The notes beneath the pieces were generated by a model. It was not told the DNA's origin. It made no database searches and was given only the letters and a program-made list of their open reading frames with translations. This document shows, piece after piece, positions 29,475-38,823 of a DNA stretch of 64,000 nt (positions within the stretch are counted from its first letter, which is position 1; each line of letters begins with the position of its first letter). A program made the translations under genes and the position numbers. The stretch is taken from NCBI GenBank assembly GCA_016870475.1, contig VGBO01000005.1:1-64000 (forward strand). The letters are read 5' to 3'. The stretch is from Actinomycetota bacterium (GTDB taxonomy: Bacteria; Actinomycetota; Acidimicrobiia; Acidimicrobiales; CAIXPF01).

Positions 29475-29933
29475 ATGGCGGACAAGCCGGACCGGTTCAC
29501 GTTCCGACGCGACGACCCCGTCGCGCTCGTCGACGCCGTGCGTCGCGTCGTCGGGGCGGGTCGGGGCTGGATCAACGCGTCGCCGGTGCTCGACGACGCA
29601 CCGGCGACGGCGCGCAACCCGGCGTCGTGGTTCAGTGGCCGTGGGCCGGCGGTCCCGACGGCGACGTTCGTCGCCGCCCGGTCGCCTCGGCCGCACAGCC
29701 TCGGGATCGAACACGGCAGCGGCGGTCATGCCGTCGCCCGCCTGACGGCAGGTGGGGTGGAGCTCCCCACCGGGGCGCGGCGCCGCCAGGACCATCCGCG
29801 CCGCGGTCTCGTGCTCGAGGTCCCGGCCGACGTCGATCCGGCTGCGGTCGTGCGGTTCCTGCTCGATGCGGCCGTCCTCCTCAGCGTCGTCCGCACGGAC
29901 GACCGCTGGGAGGCGACCTGCTACCCGGGCTGA
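29475..29933 (+). CDS. Hypothetical protein
   Basis: [41 protein letters not shown]...; 8-nt gap after def. Confidence 0.7.
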   Translation: MADKPDRFTFRRDDPVALVDAVRRVVGAGRGWINASPVLDDAPATARNPASWFSGRGPAVPTATFVAARSPRPHSLGIEHGSGGHAVARLTAGGVELPTGARRRQDHPRRGLVLEVPADVDPAAVVRFLLDAAVLLSVVRTDDRWEATCYPG

Positions 29934-29943
29934 CCGGTCGGGC

Positions 29944-30726
29944 TCAGCGGCCCTTCCAGTTCGGCGGCCGCTTCTCGCTGAAGGCCTTCGGGCCCTCGAT
30001 GTAGTCCTCGGAGCGGGCCATCGCCTTGATCGCGGTGAACTCGCGCTGGGCCTTCGTCGCGGCCTCGACGCCGGCGAACTCGAGACCGGCGAGCACCGCC
30101 TGCTTGGACGCCCGGATCGACATCGGTGAGCACTCGAGGATGAGCCCCGCCCAGCGACGGGCGGCGTCCATCAGCTCGTCGTGGGGGACGACCTCGTTCA
30201 CGAATCCGAGCTCGGCGCCTTCGACTGCGCCGACCCGACGACCGGTGAGGATCATCCCCATCGCTCGCTTGGTGCCGATCGTCCGGGGAAGGCGATGCAC
30301 CCCACCTGCGAGCGCGGCGAGACCGACACGCGGCTCGGGCAGGGCGAACACGGCCTTGTCGGAGGCGACGATGATGTCGCAGGCGAGCGCGATCTCGAAC
30401 CCGCCGCCCATGGCGACGCCGTTCACGGCGGCGATGACCGGCTTGGTGAGGCTCCAGCGCGAGGCGAGCCCACCGAACCCGGCTTCGGGCTGACCGCTCA
30501 TGTCGCCGCCGGAGGCCTGGTACTTGAGGTCGTTGCCGGCACTGAACGCCCGGTCGCCGGCACCGGTGACGATCGCCACCCACTGCTCGGGGTCGTTCTC
30601 GAAGTCGTCGAACACACCTGCGAGCTCGGCGTTCGCCGGCGGATGCAGCGAATTCATCACGTCGGGACGGTTGATGGTGACGATGGTCAGATGCCCGTCA
30701 CGCTCGGTCGTGCAGTACTCACCCAT
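29944..30726 (-). CDS. Enoyl-CoA hydratase-related protein
   Basis: LTIVTINRPDVMNSL, GAGDRAFSAGNDLK, AAVNGVAMGGGFEIALACDIIVA. Confidence 0.93.
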   Translation of the reverse strand: MGEYCTTERDGHLTIVTINRPDVMNSLHPPANAELAGVFDDFENDPEQWVAIVTGAGDRAFSAGNDLKYQASGGDMSGQPEAGFGGLASRWSLTKPVIAAVNGVAMGGGFEIALACDIIVASDKAVFALPEPRVGLAALAGGVHRLPRTIGTKRAMGMILTGRRVGAVEGAELGFVNEVVPHDELMDAARRWAGLILECSPMSIRASKQAVLAGLEFAGVEAATKAQREFTAIKAMARSEDYIEGPKAFSEKRPPNWKGR

Positions 30727-30734
30727 GGTGCAGC

Positions 30735-30740
30735 ACCCTA
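30735..30740 (-). promoter_or_regulatory. Putative -10 box TAGGGT, leaderless start of 30726 gene
   Basis: TAGGGT + 8 nt + ATG. Confidence 0.45.
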
Positions 30741-30791
30741 GACCGCAGCGCGGAACGACGCGCCGCGCGATCCGTTGACCAGACTGCAGCG

Positions 30792-31277
30792 GTGCGCATC
30801 GACGAGATCCCCCTCCCTGCCGGTCGACCGGGCCGCCTGTTCGCCACCGGGTTCAGCGTCGTCGGCCCCGACCCGGACGCTGCCCTCGACCACGTCGGCG
30901 CCGACCTGCTCCTCTGCCTGATCACCGACCACGAGATCGGGCTGCGGTTCCCCGCGTTCGGTGACTGGCTGCGTGCCAACGCCGGAGGAAGGGCGCTGCA
31001 CTTCCCCGTCGACGACGGTGGGATCGGCGACGAGGACGCGGTCGCCGACATGATCGACGACCTCAGTGGCCGGCTCGACGCCGGCGCGTCGGTCGTCACC
31101 CACTGCGGTGCCGGCCTCGGACGGACGGCGATCGTGTGCGGGCTCCTCCTCGTCCGAGCCGGCGTGCCGCTCGTCGACGCGCTGGCAACCGTGCGCGCCG
31201 CCCGACCGGGTTCCGGTCCGGAGAACCCCGACCAGCGGGGCCATCTCGAACGGATGACCGCACGGCTGCGGGTCTGA
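30792..31277 (+). CDS. Dual-specificity/tyrosine protein phosphatase family
   Basis: VVTHCGAGLGRTAIVCGLLLV = HCX5R active-site loop. Confidence 0.88.
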   Translation: MRIDEIPLPAGRPGRLFATGFSVVGPDPDAALDHVGADLLLCLITDHEIGLRFPAFGDWLRANAGGRALHFPVDDGGIGDEDAVADMIDDLSGRLDAGASVVTHCGAGLGRTAIVCGLLLVRAGVPLVDALATVRAARPGSGPENPDQRGHLERMTARLRV

Positions 31278-31303
31278 CGACGCACAACCGCTCCCGGACG
31301 CGC

Positions 31304-31333
31304 CGGTGCCCCGGCCCGAGGGCCGGGGCACCG
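31304..31333. terminator. Bidirectional hairpin between convergent phosphatase gene and amt
   Basis: Perfect 13-bp inverted repeat CGGTGCCCCGGCC-CGAG-GGCCGGGGCACCG; no clear U-tract. Confidence 0.75.
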
Positions 31334-31363
31334 TGACGAACCGCTCGGGTCCGACGATCCGGA

Positions 31364-32731
31364 TCAGATCGTGGCCCGCTCCGAGCCGTAGCCGGCCATG
31401 CCGTGCTCGGTGACGTCGAGGCCGGCGATCTCCTCCTCCTCGGGGACCCGGAGACCGATGGTCGCCTTGATCCCGAGGAACAGGACCGCCGCCGCCGCCA
31501 TCGTGAAGGCCGCCACGGCGACCACACCGATGAGCTGGCTCACGAGCTGCGAGGCACCGCCGCCGTAGAAGAGGCCCTTGGCGACCACGCCCTCGACCTC
31601 CTTGGCGGAGAACAACCCGACGGCAATCGTGCCCCAGGCACCACAGACACCGTGGACGGAGATCGCGCCGACCGGGTCGTCGATCTTGATCCGATCGAAG
31701 AAGAAGACCGAGGCGACCACGAGGGCACCGGAGACCGCACCGGTGATCACGGCGCCGACCGCCGACATGGCGTAGGTCCCGGCGGTGACGCCGACGAGAC
31801 CGGCCAGCAAACCGTTCGCCGCCATCGCCACGTCCGGCTTCCCCGCCTTCGCCCAGATCGTGAACATCGCAACCACCGCGCCCGCAGCAGCGGAGAGCGT
31901 GGTGGTGAGGGCGATCTCGCCGATCTCGGGGCCCGCCCCGAGCCACGAGCCCGGGTTGAAGCCGTACCAGCCGACGAGGAGGATCAACGTGCCGAGGATC
32001 GCGAAGGGGATGTTGTGACCGGGGATGCCACGGGGCTTCCCGTCGGGGCCGTACTTCCCGAGGCGGGGTCCGAGCACCGCCGCACCGACGAGTGCCGCCC
32101 AACCGCCGACGCTGTGCACGATCGTCGACCCGGCGAAGTCGTGGAAGGGGGTCGAGAGCTGGTAGAGCCAGCCGCCACCCCACTGCCAACGGACGACGAC
32201 CGGGTAGATGACCGCCGAGATGAAGATGCTGTACACGAAGTAGGACTTGAACTTCGTCCGTTCCGCCATCGCACCGGACACGATCGTCGCAGCGGTCGCC
32301 GCGAAGGCGACCTGGAAGATGAAGAAGGTCGGCGCGGTCAGGTTGCCGTAGGCGAAGGCCCCGTCACCGAGGAACCACCCGCCGCCGCCGATGTACGCCC
32401 CGAGGCCCTCGAACCCGCCGCCGAAGGCGATGGCGAAGCCGACAACGAAGAACGCGAGCGCACCGGCCGCGAAGTCCATCAGATTCTTCATCATGATGTT
32501 CGCGACGCTCTTCGCCCGCGTGAGTCCGGCCTCGACGAGCGCGAACCCTGCCTGCATGAAGATGACGAGCACCGCCGACAACAGGATGTAGACGTTGTCG
32601 AGCGTCACCTGCAGGTCGTCGACCGTGGGGCCTTCGGCCTCCTGTGCCAGGGCCGGTACGGCGGTAGCCACGAGAACGGCGCCTGCCGCTGCCGCGGCGA
32701 CCACCCCTCGTCCGATCGTTCCGAGTTTCAC
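31364..32731 (-). CDS. amt: Ammonium transporter
   Basis: VDDLQVTLDNVYILLSAVLVIFMQAGFALVEAGLTRAKS, STIVHSVGGWAALVGAAVLGPRLGKY, ISVHGVCGAWGTIAVGLF. Confidence 0.97.
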   Translation of the reverse strand: MKLGTIGRGVVAAAAAGAVLVATAVPALAQEAEGPTVDDLQVTLDNVYILLSAVLVIFMQAGFALVEAGLTRAKSVANIMMKNLMDFAAGALAFFVVGFAIAFGGGFEGLGAYIGGGGWFLGDGAFAYGNLTAPTFFIFQVAFAATAATIVSGAMAERTKFKSYFVYSIFISAVIYPVVVRWQWGGGWLYQLSTPFHDFAGSTIVHSVGGWAALVGAAVLGPRLGKYGPDGKPRGIPGHNIPFAILGTLILLVGWYGFNPGSWLGAGPEIGEIALTTTLSAAAGAVVAMFTIWAKAGKPDVAMAANGLLAGLVGVTAGTYAMSAVGAVITGAVSGALVVASVFFFDRIKIDDPVGAISVHGVCGAWGTIAVGLFSAKEVEGVVAKGLFYGGGASQLVSQLIGVVAVAAFTMAAAAVLFLGIKATIGLRVPEEEEIAGLDVTEHGMAGYGSERATI

Positions 32732-32822
32732 CTCGTGTCCTCCTGCTCTGTGATCCGCCGACGACGGTCCCGTCGACGTGCATCAGCATGCAGGGTCAGC
32801 ATTTCCCGGCTGTTCGCTCAGC

Positions 32823-32860
32823 GTGAACGAACAATGCACACGATGTTTCGGCCGTGTTTC
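32823..32860. promoter_or_regulatory. 11-bp-periodic element upstream of amt, GlnR-operator-like
   Basis: GTTTC at 32845-32849 and 32856-32860 (GAAAC-n6-GAAAC on amt strand), plus GTGAA 32823-32827; tandem 11-bp repeat TGTTTCGGCCG x2 at 32844-32865. Confidence 0.45.
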
Positions 32861-32876
32861 GGCCGGAGCGAGGGGA

Positions 32877-33707
32877 TCAGCCCGCCGTTGCGCGGGCGAT
32901 GCACGCCCGGGCGTGTGTGAACGCCTCGACCGCCCGAGGGAACCCGCCGTACACGACGAGCTGCACCATGATCTCCTCGACCTCCGTCGCCGTGCAGCCG
33001 TGCTGCAGCGCTCCGGGGACGTGCACGCGGAACTCGTCGTGCCGGCCGAGCATGGCGAGGATCGCGCACACGACCATGGAGCGGTCACGACGCGACAGCT
33101 CGTCACGAGCCCAGACCTCGCCGAACGCCCAGTCGTGGGCGAGCTCCCCGACCGCACCGAGGCGGTCGACGAGGTTCGCCCGCGCGACCGCCGGGTCCGG
33201 GTCGACCCGCCCGCCGGTGAGCCCGACGAGCACGTCGTATGCGGCGGCGCGGCGCTCGGCGTCGGACTTCGACGCAGCTGGAGTCTTCGGCGGACGCCGG
33301 TCGACACCGTCGAGCTCGTTCTGCACGCGGTCCCACACCCGCGCGGCGGGGAGAGCAGTCGGGAACCCTGCGTAGGTGGCGACGTGCAGCAGGATCTCGT
33401 CGATCTCGGTGCGGGTGAGGCCGTGGTTGAGGCCGCCCTTGCAGTGCAGGAACAGCTCCTCCTCCGACCCGAGCGTCGCCAGGAACGCGATCACGATCAT
33501 CGAGCGGTCGCGACGGGAGAGCTGCGGGCGGCTCCACAGGTCGCCGAGCACGAAGTCCTGGGCGAAGCTGCCGAGCGCCCCATAGCGCCGTGCCATCCCC
33601 GCGGTCGCCTTCTCCGGGTCGAGTCCCGGCACGAGCGTCGACAGGACGTCGTGGGCGGCCGCGTGCCGCTCGGCGTAGGTGCGTTCGACCGGTGTGTGCC
33701 CGCTCAT
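32877..33707 (-). CDS. Carboxymuconolactone decarboxylase family protein, two tandem CMD domains
   Basis: WSRPQLSRRDRSMIVIAFLATLG...LNHGLTRTEIDEILLHVATYAGFP and WARDELSRRDRSMVVCAILAMLG...LQHGCTATEVEEIMVQLVVYGGFP. Confidence 0.93.
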   Translation of the reverse strand: MSGHTPVERTYAERHAAAHDVLSTLVPGLDPEKATAGMARRYGALGSFAQDFVLGDLWSRPQLSRRDRSMIVIAFLATLGSEEELFLHCKGGLNHGLTRTEIDEILLHVATYAGFPTALPAARVWDRVQNELDGVDRRPPKTPAASKSDAERRAAAYDVLVGLTGGRVDPDPAVARANLVDRLGAVGELAHDWAFGEVWARDELSRRDRSMVVCAILAMLGRHDEFRVHVPGALQHGCTATEVEEIMVQLVVYGGFPRAVEAFTHARACIARATAG

Positions 33708-34513
33708 GTCCCCTGTCCCCCCTCGGACGTTGCCGCGTCGCGGTTGACCCGGACGAGCCCTTCCTGCGCGATGGTCGCGACGTGGGTGCCCCGACGATCG
33801 TGCACCGTACCGGTCGCCATGCCCCGCGCGTTCACGAGACCATGACCCCGAAGGTCGAACAGCAGCCACTCGTCCGCCCGCGCCGGGCGGTGGAACCACA
33901 CGGCATGGTCGAGGCTCGCCGTCATCAGCCAGTCCCAGTCCTGGCCGATCGGGTGCGACAGGGCGATGGCGTCCATCGGGTTGTGGTCGCTCAGGTAGGC
34001 GAGCGCGCTCACCTGCAGCGCCTCGTCGTCGCCGAGGGACTCATCGGCCCGGATCCACAGCTGCGAGCGCGCCTCACCCGGACGGCGGGGCACTTCGCGC
34101 ACCTCGCCGGAGCACGGCCAGTCGACGGGCGCGCAGTCCTCGGGTGCAGGGATGTCGTCGGGGAGGCCGGTCTCCTGCACGTCGAGGTCCGGCTCGTGCC
34201 GCTGGAAGCTCGCATCGAGGTTGAGGATCGCTCCCGACGCCTGGCGGGCGACGACCCGGCGCGTCGAGAACGACCGGCCGTCGCGCAGGCGGTCCACCTC
34301 GTACAGGATCGGCTGCTCGGGCTCACCGGCCAACACGTAGTAGGCGTGCAGGGAGTGGAGGCGGTGCGGGGCGGTGACGGTGTGCAACGCGGCACGGACC
34401 GCCTGCGCGACGACCTGTCCGCCGTAGATGCGGCCCCAGTCGTAGGCCGGGCTCTGGCCGACGAAGAAGTCGGCGGCGACATGTTCGAGGGCCAGGAGTT
34501 CGGTCAGGCGCAC
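33704..34513 (-). CDS. tesB: Acyl-CoA thioesterase II
   Basis: GRIYGGQVVAQAVRAALHTV, LHSLHAYYVLAGEP, LDHAVWFHRPARADEWLLFD. Confidence 0.94.
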   Translation of the reverse strand: MRLTELLALEHVAADFFVGQSPAYDWGRIYGGQVVAQAVRAALHTVTAPHRLHSLHAYYVLAGEPEQPILYEVDRLRDGRSFSTRRVVARQASGAILNLDASFQRHEPDLDVQETGLPDDIPAPEDCAPVDWPCSGEVREVPRRPGEARSQLWIRADESLGDDEALQVSALAYLSDHNPMDAIALSHPIGQDWDWLMTASLDHAVWFHRPARADEWLLFDLRGHGLVNARGMATGTVHDRRGTHVATIAQEGLVRVNRDAATSEGGQGT

Positions 34514-34521
34514 GGGGGCGG

Positions 34522-34527
34522 AGGCTA
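34522..34527 (-). promoter_or_regulatory. Putative -10 box TAGCCT, leaderless tesB start
   Basis: TAGCCT + 8 nt + GTG. Confidence 0.45.
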
Positions 34528-35742
34528 CCGCCCGCCCGCCGGCACCCCGCCGGCCGCCTCGAGTCGGGCGACGACACCTTCGAGGGAGACCACGTACACC
34601 TCGCCGGCCGCGTCCTCACCGAAGGAGACGATCCGTTCGGGACCGTCGGTGAGCAGCGAGACCGGACCGGCGGCCACCGTCGCCGAGATCATCCGCACCC
34701 CCGCCCGGCAGTAGTCGGCGAACAGGTACCGGCCGACCAGCGCCCGGAGGAGGCGGCCCCGGTAGACCACCCCACCGGTCACCGAGCAGCCTCCGAACCC
34801 CTTGTCGTCGTGGCGGTACTCGAACCACGGCCCGACGGCGTCGGGCGCGACCGTCGCACCACCCTCGAACGTTGCCGAACCTTCGAACGCGTCCCATCCG
34901 AAGTCGGCGCCCCGGCCGCCACCCTCCACCGCCCGCACGACCGAGATCTCCTCGATCGCGTTCTGCCCGACGTCACCGACCCACAGGTCGCCCGTCAAGC
35001 GGTCGAAGGAGAACCGCCACGGGTTCCGCAGCCCCTGGGACCACACCTCGGGTGGTGTCCCCACCGGAGCATCCGGGTCGATCCGCAGGATCTTGCCGAG
35101 GAACGACGCCGGATCCCGCGCGACACCACCCGGGTCGCCGGACGATCCACCGTCGCCGAGGCCGAGGTACCACGCATCGTCCGGGCCGAGGACGATCTGT
35201 CCGCCGTTGTGGTTCGCATAGGGCTGTGCGACTCGCACCAGCACGGTTCGGGACGACGGATCGGCGCGACCGTCCGCGCCGATGCGGTAGGCGGCGACCT
35301 CGGTGTCGCCGTCCTCGTCGGTGAGGTGCACCACCAGCCGGGTGCCCGTCGCTTCGAACGCTATGCCGAGCAGGCCGCGTTCGCCCTTGGCCTCGGTGCG
35401 GTCGGACACGTCGAGCACCTCGACCGGCGGACCGTCGTCGTCAGGGACGAACCTGAACACACGTCCGCCGCGCTCGGCGACGTGCAACCGCCCCGGCACC
35501 GGGTCGCCCGGCCGGGCGACGACGGCGACGGGCTCCTTGAACCTCCCGACCGGTCGGGCCACGACCACCGTCGGGCCCGAGACCCCGTCGTCGGGGGCCA
35601 CCGTCGACCCCACCGTCGCAGCGGAGCCGCCGGAACGCGACGCGGACGACGCGTCCGGACCGCACGCGGCCACGAGGGCGACCGAGGCGAACAGTGCGCC
35701 GGCGACTGCGGCGGGACGTCGGAACCACCGGCTGGCGGCCAT
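34525..35742 (-). CDS. PQQ-dependent sugar dehydrogenase-like lipoprotein
   Basis: Lipobox-like ALVAACG, LLGIAFE, YANHNGGQIVLGPD, LYLGLGDGGSSGDP, GLRNPWRFSFDRLTGDLWVGDVGQNA. Confidence 0.93.
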   Translation of the reverse strand: MAASRWFRRPAAVAGALFASVALVAACGPDASSASRSGGSAATVGSTVAPDDGVSGPTVVVARPVGRFKEPVAVVARPGDPVPGRLHVAERGGRVFRFVPDDDGPPVEVLDVSDRTEAKGERGLLGIAFEATGTRLVVHLTDEDGDTEVAAYRIGADGRADPSSRTVLVRVAQPYANHNGGQIVLGPDDAWYLGLGDGGSSGDPGGVARDPASFLGKILRIDPDAPVGTPPEVWSQGLRNPWRFSFDRLTGDLWVGDVGQNAIEEISVVRAVEGGGRGADFGWDAFEGSATFEGGATVAPDAVGPWFEYRHDDKGFGGCSVTGGVVYRGRLLRALVGRYLFADYCRAGVRMISATVAAGPVSLLTDGPERIVSFGEDAAGEVYVVSLEGVVARLEAAGGVPAGGR

Positions 35743-35748
35743 GACCCG

Positions 35749-35754
35749 ACGCTA
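35749..35754 (-). promoter_or_regulatory. Putative -10 box TAGCGT, leaderless start of 35742 gene
   Basis: TAGCGT + 6 nt + ATG. Confidence 0.5.
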
Positions 35755-36243
35755 TGCAGCCGGCCGACCCTCTCCCGCCTCGAGCTCGAGCAGCGCGCGC
35801 TTTCGGTCGAGTCCGCCCGCGTAGCCGGTGAGCCGACCGTCGGCACCGATCACCCGGTGGCACGGGACGACCACGGCGAGCGGGTTGCGTCCGTTTGCGA
35901 GCCCCACCGCCCGCACGGCGCGGGGCCGGCCGATCCGATCCGCGAGCTCGCCGTAGGAACACGTCACCCCGTAGGGGACCTCGACGAGCGCGGCCCACAC
36001 CGCCCGCTGGAACGCCGTCCCGACGGGTCGCAGCGGCAGGTCGAATCGACGGAGCCGCCCGGCGAAGTAGTCGTGCAACTGCGCAGCGGCCTCACCGAGC
36101 AACGGGTCGTCGGTGCCGGGGAGCGCTCCGGCCGGCACCCGCTGGTGGTGCCCGTCGAGGTACACCCCGACGAGCGCGCCGTCCGACGCAACGAGGGCGA
36201 GCGGGCCGATCGGGCTCGCCACGGTGGTCGTCGACGCGGACAT
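35752..36243 (-). CDS. ogt: Methylated-DNA--[protein]-cysteine S-methyltransferase
   Basis: [39 protein letters not shown] (PCHRV active site). Confidence 0.96.
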   Translation of the reverse strand: MSASTTTVASPIGPLALVASDGALVGVYLDGHHQRVPAGALPGTDDPLLGEAAAQLHDYFAGRLRRFDLPLRPVGTAFQRAVWAALVEVPYGVTCSYGELADRIGRPRAVRAVGLANGRNPLAVVVPCHRVIGADGRLTGYAGGLDRKRALLELEAGEGRPAA

Positions 36244-37514
36244 CACGGGAACCGGACGGTGCCGTCGGATCCGAAGACCGTGTCGTCGTGCTCGCCCAGG
36301 CGGGGCGCCGTGCGCCGGATCGACCACGGCGTCGCCCCGAACCGGATGGGCCCACCCGGATAGGTGACCGTCCGACCGAGCTCGGGCTGGTGCACCGGGG
36401 TCGGCCAGCCACGTGCGATGAAGTGCGGGTCGGCGAGCACCTCCTCCGGGCTGTTGATCGCGCCGGACGCCATACCCCGCTGCTGCATGCCGAGCATGAA
36501 CTCCTGCGCCGTGACGTGCGCGGCGATGAAGATCACCGCGTCCCGACCCGACTGGAAGATCTCGCCCATGAGATCGTCCTCGGCGATCTGCGCGAGGTCC
36601 AACACGTTGCCCGCCTCGCCCTCCCCGTCGAGCTCGGCACCGAGCCGGAGCACCCCGATCCCGTCGAAGTCCTCCGCGATCCCGAGCTCGTCGAGCCACG
36701 CGACCACGGCGCGGAACTCCGGCGGTCGTCGCGGCGGGATGCCGGTGTTCACGTGGCGACCGTCGGCGGTCGCGGCCTGGGTGGGGAACGACGGGTTCGG
36801 AGCGGCGTGCCGGCCGGTCTGGCGTTGCACGGTCTGGCCGGCCACGAGCCAGGAGTACGACGCGAACTCGGTGGTCACGTTCGCCGCCGCGTACAGGTTC
36901 ACGTCGATGCGCTGACCGACGCCGGCGTGCTCCCGGTACAGCAGCGCCGTGAGGATCGACATCACCGCGTAGTGGGCGCCGGTGTTGAAGGCCTGACCCC
37001 CGCCGCCGCGCACCGGCGGCAGCGTGTGGTCGTCGTACCCGCAACTCCACACCGGCCCCCCTTCCGCGAGGAGGGTGAGGTCGGTGAAGGGCTGGCGCGA
37101 CCGCTCGTCGGTCGGGCCGTACCCGGTGATCGAGGTCCACACGAGGCGCGGGGCGTCCGCGCGCACCGCGGCCGGGTCGAGCCCCGCTGCGGCGAGCCGG
37201 CCGGGCGCCTCCGCCTCGACGACGACGTCGGCGGCGGCGAGCAGGGCCCGCAGGCGCCTGCTGTCGGTCGGGTCGTCGAGATCGAGGGCGACGCCGTGCT
37301 TGGAGGTCTGGTGGTGCCACCACCACAGGCTGCGTTCGGGATCGCCCACGTCGTCGACGAAGGGTTCGTACCAGCGCAACGGGCTGCCCGCCCGCGGTTC
37401 GACGAGCACGACCGTCGCGCCGTGGTCGGCGAGCAGCTTGCCGGCGTAGGCGGTCGCCTCGGAGGCGATCTCGACGACCCGCACCCCATCGAGCGGACCA
37501 CGCTCCCCGGCCAT
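36243..37514 (-). CDS. Family III (CaiB/BaiF) CoA-transferase
   Basis: [47 protein letters not shown] with candidate catalytic Asp. Confidence 0.92.
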   Translation of the reverse strand: MAGERGPLDGVRVVEIASEATAYAGKLLADHGATVVLVEPRAGSPLRWYEPFVDDVGDPERSLWWWHHQTSKHGVALDLDDPTDSRRLRALLAAADVVVEAEAPGRLAAAGLDPAAVRADAPRLVWTSITGYGPTDERSRQPFTDLTLLAEGGPVWSCGYDDHTLPPVRGGGGQAFNTGAHYAVMSILTALLYREHAGVGQRIDVNLYAAANVTTEFASYSWLVAGQTVQRQTGRHAAPNPSFPTQAATADGRHVNTGIPPRRPPEFRAVVAWLDELGIAEDFDGIGVLRLGAELDGEGEAGNVLDLAQIAEDDLMGEIFQSGRDAVIFIAAHVTAQEFMLGMQQRGMASGAINSPEEVLADPHFIARGWPTPVHQPELGRTVTYPGGPIRFGATPWSIRRTAPRLGEHDDTVFGSDGTVRFP

Positions 37515-38746
37515 CAGATGACCCCCTCGGCGCGCAGCCCGTCGATCTCCGAGGAGGACAGGCCGAGCAGATCGCCGTAGACGACGTCGTTGTGCTCGCC
37601 GAGCAGCGGCGCGCCGGTGGTCATGTCCCAGTCGGTCTCGGAGAGGTGGACGGGCAGCCCGTCGACCCGGACGTCGCCCATCGCGCCGTGCGCCACCGTC
37701 GGCCAGAGCGGCCAGGCACCCGTGGCGGGATCGCCGTCGATGCGTTCCGCCGGTCGTCGGACCGGCGCAGCGGCCACGCCGGCCGCCCGCAGCGCCGCCG
37801 CCGTGGCGAACCGGTCGGCGCCACGCGTCCACGCGGCGACGGCGGCGTCGAGGGCGTCCTGGTCGTCGAGGCGCCCCCGTACCGACGCCCACGCCGTCCG
37901 GTCGGGCAACGCCGCGCCGGCGACGGTGCGCAACGCCTCCCATTCGGCGTCGTCACGGCAGGAGATCGCGATCCACTCGTCGTCCCCGGCGCCGGGGTAG
38001 ATGCCGTGCGGCGCCATCGCCGGCCACGCGTTCCGGTTGCTGTTCGGCGACCCCGGGCGGCGCATCGGTCGCCCGTTCACGTCGAAGTCGAGCATCGCCG
38101 GGCCGTGGAGCGCCGCCCCGGCCTCGGTGCAGGACAGGTCCACCCACTGCCCCTCACCGGTGCGGACACGGTGGAAGAGCGCCATCAGGATCGCGATCGC
38201 CATCGCGTACCCGCCGGTGTGGTCCATGAAGGAGTAGCCCCACCCGGCCGGGTCCTCGTCGGGCAACCCGGAGGTGAAGGTGAGCCCGGACACCGCCTGC
38301 GCGATCGGCCCCCACGACTTGAACGTGCCGTACGGGCCCGTCTGGCCGAACCCGCAGTTCGACACGTAGACGATGTCGGGCCGCAGCTCCCGGAGCCGGG
38401 GGTACCCGAAACCCCACCGTTCGAGCACCCCGGCGGCGAAGTTCTCCGTGACGGCGTCCGAACGACGAACGAGCTCGGCGAGGAGTTCCTTGCCGCGGTC
38501 GGTCCGCACGTTGAGGGTGATGCCGAGCTTGCCGACGTTGTGGTTCTGGAACCCGGCGCCGAACTCGATGCCGCGCCGGTCGTCCTTGAAGGGGGGCGAT
38601 CCCCGCAGGATGTCCCAGCGCCCCTTCGTCACCGGATCCTCGATCCGGATCACCTGCGCGCCGAACGCAGCGAGCCATTTCGTGGCACCGGCGCCGGCGA
38701 GCTGGCCGGTGAAGTCGCAGATGCGGAGATGTGACAGTGCCCCCAC
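37514..38746 (-). CDS. Family III (CaiB/BaiF) CoA-transferase
   Basis: [32 protein letters not shown]; start placed at GTG 38746 because the upstream GTG (38755) overlaps a TAGCGT box. Confidence 0.9.
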   Translation of the reverse strand: MGALSHLRICDFTGQLAGAGATKWLAAFGAQVIRIEDPVTKGRWDILRGSPPFKDDRRGIEFGAGFQNHNVGKLGITLNVRTDRGKELLAELVRRSDAVTENFAAGVLERWGFGYPRLRELRPDIVYVSNCGFGQTGPYGTFKSWGPIAQAVSGLTFTSGLPDEDPAGWGYSFMDHTGGYAMAIAILMALFHRVRTGEGQWVDLSCTEAGAALHGPAMLDFDVNGRPMRRPGSPNSNRNAWPAMAPHGIYPGAGDDEWIAISCRDDAEWEALRTVAGAALPDRTAWASVRGRLDDQDALDAAVAAWTRGADRFATAAALRAAGVAAAPVRRPAERIDGDPATGAWPLWPTVAHGAMGDVRVDGLPVHLSETDWDMTTGAPLLGEHNDVVYGDLLGLSSSEIDGLRAEGVI

Positions 38747-38753
38747 GGGCGGC

Positions 38754-38759
38754 ACGCTA
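38754..38759 (-). promoter_or_regulatory. Putative -10 box TAGCGT, leaderless start of CoA-transferase pair
   Basis: TAGCGT + 7 nt + GTG 38746; overlaps the upstream in-frame GTG. Confidence 0.5.
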
Positions 38760-38823
38760 GCGCCGGGTCGACGGACCCGCCGCGTGTCCGCAGCGGCCGA
38801 CCATGGCAGGATGCAGACCCGTC

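Noticed and set aside
29475-29933. Post-def hypothetical gene as antitoxin or toxin
   Set aside because: No toxin/antitoxin motifs or partner gene; only proximity to def.
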